This document shows, one piece after another, positions 55,879-64,000 of a DNA stretch of 64,000 nt (within the stretch, counting starts at the first letter, position 1; each line of letters begins with the position of its first letter). A program made the position numbers and the translations under genes. The notes beneath the pieces were generated by a model. It did not search any database, was not told the origin of the DNA, and saw nothing but the letters and a program-made list of their open reading frames with translations. The stretch comes from Sphingomonas sp. AX6 (GTDB lineage: Bacteria; Pseudomonadota; Alphaproteobacteria; Sphingomonadales; Sphingomonadaceae), in NCBI RefSeq assembly GCF_902506605.1, contig NZ_LR733979.1:1685712-1749711 (forward strand), read 5' to 3'.

Positions 55879-56261
55879 TCAGGGACAAAGATTTCGCGCC
55901 CAACCCATCACCTCACGCCGCGTCACGATCACCGCCAACACCGCTGCTGCGCCGATATGCGCTGCGTTCGCCGCTGCGCGGAGCCCCCATCGGCGGCGCG
56001 ACATGCTCATTCCGACCGGTCCTGCCGCCAGCAGCGCCCATCGCGCCCAGAACCAGCGACGCGGTCCGAGCAGCGCGAACAGCAGGATCGGATAGGCTAA
56101 GAGGCTGAAGGTGAACGGCGTCACCACATCGCGGAACGGCCAACCGCTGTGATCGACGCGCAGCACATGGTCGATGTGGTGGAGAATGCCGAGCACGAAG
56201 GCCGCCAGAAGCAGCCCCCGCGTATCCTGCTTAGCCCGCGATCATCGGCCCGTCGTGCCAT
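55879..56261 (-). pseudogene. Small membrane protein gene with an apparent frameshift near its start
   Basis: From GTG 56196 a 105-residue frame codes a membrane protein with HHIDHVLRVDHSGWPFRD and three hydrophobic spans, but without a ribosome-binding site. A good start exists further up: ATG 56261 with aggag 9 nt before it, in a different frame. The two frames meet at a five-base homopolymer (56215-56219). One extra base there would give a continuous protein MARRADDRGL...GGLLLAAFVLGILHH. Either the gene is disrupted, or there is a sequencing error, or translation begins at the GTG. Function unknown. Confidence 0.55.
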
Positions 56262-56284
56262 CTGCACGCTCTCCTGCAACAGGA

Positions 56285-56377
56285 TTACCGCGCAATCCCC
56301 CCCGCTGCGAACACCGCCAGCGTCACCAGATCCCCCGCCGTGCTGGTCATCGGAGCAATCTGGACTGGCTTTTCCAT
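56285..56377 (-). pseudogene. Detached copy of the last 30 codons of maeB
   Basis: Reading leftward from ATG 56377 gives MEKPVQIAPMTSTAG and continues to GGIAR-stop. This equals the last 30 residues of the MaeB protein encoded from 56811 to 56719, with one change (Phe for Leu). At the DNA level about 11 of 90 positions differ, nearly all silent. Similarity starts exactly at the Met codon and ends at the stop. It lies 6 nt after the stop of the small secreted protein gene and could be translated with it. Confidence 0.75.
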
Positions 56378-56383
56378 GCTCCC

Positions 56384-56644
56384 TTAACGGGCGCGTTGAT
56401 CGTCTATTTCAACGTTGTCGAGCTTTGCTTCGGCGTTCCACGCCGCCTGTGTCAGACATCGACGTTTAGGGTTGAGGCGCGATTCGGTGCGGAATTGGGT
56501 TTTGCAGATTAGTCGCTCCTTCTTCGGCTTCGCTTCGCTGGATGCATCACCGACATCCTGGGCCGGGGCCGGGGCCGGGGCCGGGGTCGGGGCTGGGACC
56601 GAAAGCGCGAGAGCAATGGCGACGCTCGACAAACTGTTCAACAT
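56384..56644 (-). CDS. Small secreted protein with a proline-alanine linker
   Basis: 86 residues, with aaggag 6 nt before the ATG. A signal peptide (LSSVAIALALSVPA) is followed by PTPAPAPAPAQD and a basic C-terminal domain with CKTQFRTESRLNPKRRC, where the two cysteines probably pair, and then LTQAAWNAEAKL. Similar small proteins with a C...SRL..RxC..AxxW pattern occur in sphingomonads as far as I recall; function unknown. It sits between maeB and the detached maeB 3' copy. Confidence 0.7.
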   Translation of the reverse strand: MLNSLSSVAIALALSVPAPTPAPAPAPAQDVGDASSEAKPKKERLICKTQFRTESRLNPKRRCLTQAAWNAEAKLDNVEIDDQRAR

Positions 56645-56718
56645 GGAGATCTCCTTACAGGAAATGCTTGCACATTAATGGGTTGGACTCAATAGCGGCT
56701 GGCACAACGAAAGCTTCG

Positions 56719-58977
<2,259 letters not shown>

Positions 58978-59107
58978 GGGGAGTTCCGGCGCTGTTGATC
59001 GGTGATGGTCAAAGTCCTTACGCGGCGTGTGCCGACTCGTCACCCCGTGACGCGAACGTCAACCAACGGGAGTTGATCGCGCCTGCCGATCCGCTAGGCA
59101 TCGCGCG

Positions 59108-61708
59108 ATGAGCGCGTCCGCCCCCACCCCGATGATGCAGCAATATCTGGTGCTGAAGGCAGAGGCCGAGGATTGCCTGCTCTTCTACCGGATGGGCGAT
59201 TTCTTCGAACTGTTCTTCGACGATGCCAAGGTGGCGAGCGCGGTGCTGGACATCGCGCTGACCGCGCGGGGGAGCCATGACGGCGACCGCATCCCGATGT
59301 GCGGCGTGCCGGTGCATTCCTCCACCGCCTATCTCGAACGGCTGATCAAGGCCGGACACCGCGTCGCGATTGCCGAACAGACGGAGAGCCCGGAGGAGGC
59401 GAAGAAGGCGCGTGGGTCCAAGGCGCTGGTCAATCGCGCGATCGTGCGGGTGGTGACGGCAGGGACGCTGACAGAGGAAGCGCTGCTGGATGCGCGCGCG
59501 GCCAATTGGTGCGCGGCGATCGGCGAGGCGGGCGGCGGCGTGGCGATTGCCGCCGCCGACGTATCGACGGGACGTTTCGAGGTGATCGAGTGCGACGCGG
59601 CCTCGCTGGGGGCGGAACTCGCGCGGTTGAACCCGGCAGAGGTGGTCGCGGCGGAAGGGTCGAGCCAGGCGCTTGCTGCCTCTGTCGAGCGACCCAAGGC
59701 CGGGTTCGACAGCGCGAAGGGCGAGGAAGGGCTGAAGGCGTTGTTCGGGGTCGCGACGCTGGACGGGTTCGGATCGTTCAGCCGCGCGGCGCTGTCGGCG
59801 GCGGGCGGGCTGGTCGCCTATCTCGATCATACGGCCAAGGGGTCGTTGCCATTCCTGCGCCCGCCCCGCGTGCGGCATTCGGGCGCAACGATGGCGATCG
59901 ATGCAGCGACGCGCGAGAGTTTGGAGCTGACGGTTTCGCAAGCGGGCACTCGCAAGGGAAGCCTGCTCGATGCGGTCGATCGCACGGTGACCGGCGCGGG
60001 CGCGCGGTTGCTTGGCCAGGATATCGCCGCGCCGTTGATGGACCGCGCGGCAATCGATGCGCGATTGGAATGCGTGCGCTTTTTCCACGACGATGCGAAG
60101 TTGCGTGAGGGGCTGCGCGGCTCGTTGCGCACGCTGCCCGATATCGGGCGGGCGATCGGGCGTATCGCGGCGGGTCGGGGAAGCCCGCGCGATCTGGGGC
60201 AGTTGCGCGACGGGCTGGACGCGGCATGGATGTTGGGCGACCGAATCGACAAGCTGGCGGACGCGCCCGAGTTGCTCGAGCGCCTCGCGCCGCGACTGCG
60301 CGGGCATGGCAGCCTGATCGACCTGCTCAAACGCGCGCTGGTGCCCGAGCCGCCGATCGATGCCGACAAGGGCGGGTACATCGCCGAGGGGTTTGATGCC
60401 GCGCTCGATGATCTGCGCGTGACCGGGGCGGGCGGGCGCAAGTCGATCGCAGCGCTGGAGGCGCGGTATCGCGACGAGACGAAAACGCCTGCGCTCAAGA
60501 TCCGGCACAATAATGTGCTTGGTTACCATATCGAGGTGCCCGCCAAACATGGCGACGCGCTGATGAAGCCCGAGAGCGGGTTCACGCATCGCCAGACATT
60601 GGCAGGCGTCGTGCGGTTCAACGCGCCGGAATTGCACGAGCTGGCGCTGCGCGTCGGGCAAGCGGGGGCACACTCGCTGGCGGCAGAAGCCGCACATCTG
60701 GAGGAACTCACCGAAACCGCGCTTGCCAGCCGCGAACCGATTGCGGCGACCGCCGATGCGCTCGCGCGTATCGACGTGGCCGCCGGGCTGGCCGAGCGGG
60801 CGGCCGAAGGCGGCTGGGCGCGGCCTTCGTTGGTCGAACATCCCTGCTTCGAAATCGTCGGCGGGCGGCATCCGGTGGTCGAGGATGCGCTGGCGAAACG
60901 CGGCGAGCGCTTCGTGGCGAACGATTGCGGATTGTCGGAATCGAACCGGCTGTGGCTGGTGACAGGGCCGAACATGGGCGGCAAATCGACCTTTTTGCGC
61001 CAGAATGCGCTGATCGCGGTGTTGGCGCAGGCGGGAAGCTATGTCCCCGCGACTAGCGCCAAACTCGGGCTGGTCGATCGGCTGTTCAGCCGCGTCGGCG
61101 CGTCGGACAATCTGGCGCGCGGGCGATCGACCTTCATGGTCGAGATGGTGGAAACAGCCGCGATCCTGGCAGCAGCGACGCCGCGAAGCTTCGTCATCCT
61201 GGACGAAGTTGGGCGCGGGACCAGCACCTATGATGGCCTCGCCATCGCCTGGGCCGTGGTCGAGGCGATCCATGAGGATAATCGCTGCCGCTGCCTGTTC
61301 GCCACGCATTATCACGAGCTGACGCGGCTGGCCGAACGCTGCGACGCGCTGAGCCTCCACCATGTCCGCGCGCGCGAATGGAAGGGTGATCTGGTGCTGC
61401 TGCATGAAGTGTCGGAAGGCCCGGCGGATCGCAGCTATGGTCTGGCCGTGGCGCGGCTGGCGGGGCTTCCCCCGGCGACCATCGCACGCGCCAAATCGGT
61501 GCTGGCGAAGCTGGAGGCGGGGCGTGCCAAGACCGGCGGGATCGCGGCGGGGCTGGACGACCTGCCGCTGTTCGCCGCCGCGCAGGAAGCCGAGGTCGAG
61601 GCGGTCGATGCATTGCGCGCCGAACTCGCCACCCTGGATATCGACGCGCTTTCCCCCCGTGATGCGCTCGACGCCTTGTATCGATTGAAGAGTCTGTCCG
61701 ATGGCTGA
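59108..61708 (+). CDS. mutS: DNA mismatch repair protein MutS
   Basis: 866 residues. The N-terminal mismatch-recognition domain begins [20 protein letters not shown] and contains the Phe-x-Glu motif in [11 protein letters not shown]. The ATPase domain has Walker [15 protein letters not shown], then STFMVEM and the Walker B stretch [16 protein letters not shown], with the catalytic His in [11 protein letters not shown]. All domains are present and full length. The trhO gene begins inside its last 8 bases. Confidence 0.97.
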   Translation: MSASAPTPMMQQYLVLKAEAEDCLLFYRMGDFFELFFDDAKVASAVLDIALTARGSHDGDRIPMCGVPVHSSTAYLERLIKAGHRVAIAEQTESPEEAKKARGSKALVNRAIVRVVTAGTLTEEALLDARAANWCAAIGEAGGGVAIAAADVSTGRFEVIECDAASLGAELARLNPAEVVAAEGSSQALAASVERPKAGFDSAKGEEGLKALFGVATLDGFGSFSRAALSAAGGLVAYLDHTAKGSLPFLRPPRVRHSGATMAIDAATRESLELTVSQAGTRKGSLLDAVDRTVTGAGARLLGQDIAAPLMDRAAIDARLECVRFFHDDAKLREGLRGSLRTLPDIGRAIGRIAAGRGSPRDLGQLRDGLDAAWMLGDRIDKLADAPELLERLAPRLRGHGSLIDLLKRALVPEPPIDADKGGYIAEGFDAALDDLRVTGAGGRKSIAALEARYRDETKTPALKIRHNNVLGYHIEVPAKHGDALMKPESGFTHRQTLAGVVRFNAPELHELALRVGQAGAHSLAAEAAHLEELTETALASREPIAATADALARIDVAAGLAERAAEGGWARPSLVEHPCFEIVGGRHPVVEDALAKRGERFVANDCGLSESNRLWLVTGPNMGGKSTFLRQNALIAVLAQAGSYVPATSAKLGLVDRLFSRVGASDNLARGRSTFMVEMVETAAILAAATPRSFVILDEVGRGTSTYDGLAIAWAVVEAIHEDNRCRCLFATHYHELTRLAERCDALSLHHVRAREWKGDLVLLHEVSEGPADRSYGLAVARLAGLPPATIARAKSVLAKLEAGRAKTGGIAAGLDDLPLFAAAQEAEVEAVDALRAELATLDIDALSPRDALDALYRLKSLSDG

Positions 61709-62645
61709 CATCCGCGTCGCCGCCCTTTACCGCTTCACCCGGTTTGACGATCCCGCGGCGTTGCAAAAGCCGCTGCTGGCGGCGTGCAATGCGAACGGTG
61801 TGCGCGGGACTGTATTGCTCGCGCAAGAGGGTATCAACGGCACCATCGCCGGGCCGCCCGAGGGGATTGAGGCGGTGCTGGCGCACATCCGCGCCCTGCC
61901 CGGCTGCGCCGAACTCGACGTCAAATTCTCACACGGCGAAGCGATGCCGTTCCACCGCACCAAGGTCCGGCTGAAGCGCGAGATCGTGACGATGGGGGTC
62001 GATGGGATCGACCCCACGCGCGAGGTGGGCAGCTATGTCGCGCCCGCCGACTGGAACGCGCTGATCGACGATCCCGACACCGTCGTCATCGACACGCGCA
62101 ACGATTACGAAGTGGCGATCGGGAGTTTCGCGGGCGCGGTCGATCCACGTACCCAGAGCTTCCGCGACTTTCCCGCCTGGTTTCGCGACCACCGCGACGA
62201 GGTGCTGGCGGGCAAGAAAAAGGTCGCGATGTTCTGCACCGGCGGCATCCGCTGCGAGAAATCGACCGCGTTCCTGAAATCCGAAGGGGTTGAGGACGTC
62301 TATCACCTCGACGGCGGCATCCTGCGCTATCTGGAGGAAGTGCCCGCCGAGGACAGCCGTTGGCAAGGCGAATGCTTCGTGTTCGACGAGCGGGTGGCGG
62401 TGACGCACGGGCTCGACCTGGGCAGCCACAGCCTATGCCGCGCGTGCCGGATGCCGTTGTCGGAGGCCGACCGCGCGTCGGACCGGTTCGAGGAGGGCGT
62501 GGCGTGTCCGCATTGCCACGACGCGCGCACCGACGAACAACGTGCGAATTACGCCGAGCGGCACCGGCAGGCGTCGCTCGCGGAGAAGCGGGGGAAGACG
62601 CATATCGGGGCGGTGCTGGGGGATAAGGGCGGCGACACCCCGTAG
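61701..62645 (+). CDS. trhO: tRNA uridine(34) hydroxylase, rhodanese family
   Basis: 314 residues. An N-terminal acylphosphatase-like domain ([17 protein letters not shown]) precedes a rhodanese domain with [13 protein letters not shown] and the active-site Cys179 in [12 protein letters not shown]. The C-terminus has four cysteines, CRACRMPLS and CPHCHD, probably a zinc site. TrhO (YceA/YbfQ type) makes 5-hydroxyuridine at position 34 of tRNAs. It overlaps the mutS end by 8 nt, so the two are likely co-transcribed. Confidence 0.93.
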   Translation: MADIRVAALYRFTRFDDPAALQKPLLAACNANGVRGTVLLAQEGINGTIAGPPEGIEAVLAHIRALPGCAELDVKFSHGEAMPFHRTKVRLKREIVTMGVDGIDPTREVGSYVAPADWNALIDDPDTVVIDTRNDYEVAIGSFAGAVDPRTQSFRDFPAWFRDHRDEVLAGKKKVAMFCTGGIRCEKSTAFLKSEGVEDVYHLDGGILRYLEEVPAEDSRWQGECFVFDERVAVTHGLDLGSHSLCRACRMPLSEADRASDRFEEGVACPHCHDARTDEQRANYAERHRQASLAEKRGKTHIGAVLGDKGGDTP

Positions 62646-62710
62646 ACTTACGAACGACCGCTTTCGGCATTAGGGTTGGACGGCTGCAACTGGGTGGGTA
62701 GCGGACGCGA

Positions 62711-63109
62711 TCACTTCCTGCGCGCTGCCTCGGGCAGCAGCATGAGTATGCAGCTTCCAAAAACAATAATTGGCAGGAACAATGACAGGATACCCCACCC
62801 GATGTTAGCGCCTCCACCAGGGTCAACCGCTTCGGGAAGGTATAGCCATGCCCAGAAGAACAACGTCACGACTACTCCCGCGATCCACGCCCTGACCACT
62901 TGAATGCCGCACAACGCGAGGACAAGAAACGGCGCTGCAACCTGCGCAATCTGCGCAAGGCTGTAGTCATTCCATGCTCCGAAAGGTCGAAGGCCTTGCC
63001 CCGCCTCGATAGCAGCGTTGCATCCTCCGACAACGGCAAGTCCTATAAATACCACTGCCGACATGCCGACTACGGCATTCTCGATATAACGGCGCAGCAA
63101 TATTCTCAT
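62711..63109 (-). CDS. Small membrane protein of unknown function
   Basis: 132 residues from ATG 63109 with four predicted spans (VVGMSAVVFIGLAVVGG, IAQVAAPFLVLALCGIQV, AGVVVTLFFWAWLYL, ILSLFLPIIVFGSCILML). The frame is open back to 63256, but that part is polar and overlaps repeat-like DNA. The central GPFGAW-like segment and the PEAVDPGGGANIGWG loop suggest a small DUF-type family that I cannot name. It converges on trhO. Confidence 0.65.
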   Translation of the reverse strand: MRILLRRYIENAVVGMSAVVFIGLAVVGGCNAAIEAGQGLRPFGAWNDYSLAQIAQVAAPFLVLALCGIQVVRAWIAGVVVTLFFWAWLYLPEAVDPGGGANIGWGILSLFLPIIVFGSCILMLLPEAARRK

Positions 63110-63230
63110 GATCCGAAAATAACCGCCAATCGATGGCATGCAATGGGGTAGGTCGCCGCCCGACCGGTTCCAGTACGTCGAAGCGGCTTGTCCTACGCCT
63201 CGAACTGGGTGGGAAGCTGCATGCTGAAAG

Positions 63231-63608
63231 TCAGCAGGGTCCGTGCCAGTAGACATTATATTCCAAGTGCGACCAACACTCTGGAAGCATTGTCAGGCTC
63301 TGCTTGTCAGCAACAAAGCCATATCCCCACCCGCCGTCAAAATGGTTCTTGGTAGTGATTTCGAGCATGTCACTCCGGACAGTTACGGAATACGGTTCGA
63401 GACTGGCTATCGCCGAAGGCCAATTATCCTTCGCTATCTCGACTGCCTGTGTGCCCGGACCAATTGGGTTGGTCGCTATCAATCGCTGCGCTTCGATTGC
63501 TACGGCTCGGAGCGTGGCACGATCATGGCTCGGATGGGGGTAAGCGCAAAATATACCGGTCGCGATCAAGATCGCGATTGGTGGCGCAACACGTAGCCAT
63601 TCTCGCAT
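63231..63608 (-). CDS. Membrane-anchored or exported small protein of unknown function
   Basis: 125 residues with ggag 8 nt before the ATG. One N-terminal hydrophobic segment (VAPPIAILIATGIFCAYP) is followed by a soluble domain with AVAIEAQRLIATNP, a Trp-rich patch (GGWGYGF) and a final YNVYWHGPC. Two Cys near the C-terminus (PECWSHL, HGPC) may pair. Not recognised. It is upstream of the four-span membrane protein on the same strand. Confidence 0.65.
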   Translation of the reverse strand: MREWLRVAPPIAILIATGIFCAYPHPSHDRATLRAVAIEAQRLIATNPIGPGTQAVEIAKDNWPSAIASLEPYSVTVRSDMLEITTKNHFDGGWGYGFVADKQSLTMLPECWSHLEYNVYWHGPC

Positions 63609-63760
63609 GTTAGTTTCTCCAGCACCTTCTCGCGAATGCTGGACAGGTTAAACCTACTTTCAGTGTCCGCAACGGATCGATGTCGGCACAGCAGCTATCG
63701 GGATTGTCGACCTACCGCCCTATGCCTCGAACTGGGTGGTTTCCGGACTTGGGCACAAGA

Positions 63761-64000
63761 TCAGTCCAATGCCTCTACGTCTTGCCCAATCTCCTGCCAT
63801 TCCAACGCCGAAAGGTTTAGCCCACATGCCGATTGCAGGGCTGAGTTGGCTTTTTCCATTGCCCGTAACGCTGGCGGAAAAGACGCTTGGGGTAGCTCCG
63901 CACCTATCCCGGTGAACTCGTGCGAAACCCGAACCTCGTCGCCTACGGCGCCGACATGGAACTTGACCCGCCCAACTCCACCATCCCACTTCTGATAGGC
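63761..64000 (-). CDS. C-terminal 79 residues of an unknown protein, cut by the window edge
   Basis: The leftward frame that starts at the last base of the window is open for 79 codons to the TGA at 63763-63761. It reads like a real soluble protein, with KWDGGVGRVKFHVGAVGDEV, EFTGIGAELPQASFPPAL and EWQEIGQDVEALD at the end. Its start lies beyond base 64000. No family recognised. Overlapping frames on either strand at 63636-63995 look random. Confidence 0.6.
   Translation of the reverse strand, partial: AYQKWDGGVGRVKFHVGAVGDEVRVSHEFTGIGAELPQASFPPALRAMEKANSALQSACGLNLSALEWQEIGQDVEALD

Noticed and set aside
59018..61711. 897-codon open frame on the strand opposite mutS
   Set aside because: Shadow of mutS produced by high GC codon usage; it is Arg/Gln/Ala-rich, lacks domains, and the mutS reading is certain.

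Overview
The window is 64 kb of high-GC chromosomal DNA that reads as a member of the Sphingomonadales (Alphaproteobacteria, Sphingomonas-like). The evidence is the gene content: a MucR-type regulator, a Fur protein without the structural CxxC, a sphingomonad-style mdh-sucD-sucA-sucB-lpd cluster, groESL under a CIRCE operator, and many intergenic palindromic repeats of kinds common in sphingomonads. I see no prophage, CRISPR array, rRNA or tRNA, and no insertion sequence with a recognisable transposase.

Layout. 0-3.4 kb: a truncated SDR gene and two tandem soluble globin-type chemotaxis receptors. 3.5-6.2 kb: sdhCDA. 6.3-17.9 kb: housekeeping genes (penicillin-binding protein 1A, RF2, a lipoprotein methyltransferase, a RadC-domain protein, thyA-folA, a luciferase-like monooxygenase, a transglutaminase, a ClpP-like protease), then sdhB about 9.4 kb away from the rest of its operon, a thioesterase and zapE. 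18.0-26.2 kb: TCA-cycle genes mdh, sucD, sucA, sucB and lpd, with a GIY-YIG nuclease gene between mdh and sucD and no sucC. 26.3-32.5 kb: a lipoprotein, a TRIC channel, an acetyltransferase, sppA, and groES-groEL with promoter, CIRCE and terminator. 32.6-41.4 kb: a DUF305/beta-propeller fusion, an FdhF/YdeP oxidoreductase divergent from fdhD-mobA, a pair of tiny membrane proteins, a sorbosone-dehydrogenase-type protein and an unexplained stretch.

41.5-51.5 kb is a mostly leftward RNA/envelope cluster (tsaB, rimI, mucR, fur, plsC, miaB, phoH, ybeY, corC). It is interrupted by a vapBC toxin-antitoxin pair, a second GIY-YIG unit with a lipase-like hydrolase, and a TonB-C-like secreted protein. 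51.6-55.3 kb: a sugar-type transporter, an acyl-CoA dehydrogenase and an SDR. 55.3-59 kb: small secreted and membrane proteins, one with an apparent frameshift, and a detached copy of the last 30 codons of maeB next to the real maeB. 59-64 kb: mutS, trhO and small lineage-specific genes, the last cut by the window edge.

The most interesting signal is that both solitary GIY-YIG nuclease genes are bracketed by paired copies of one palindrome family (core accccggc-N4/6-gccggggt): 31-bp inverted copies at the first locus and 40-bp identical direct copies at the second. Removing the first unit would leave mdh and sucD 23 nt apart, so it looks like a small mobile or formerly mobile cassette inside an operon. 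Variants of the same palindrome sit elsewhere in the window without a nuclease, for example between groES and groEL. This resembles REP/RAYT systems, with a GIY-YIG nuclease in the place of the transposase; that interpretation is inference.
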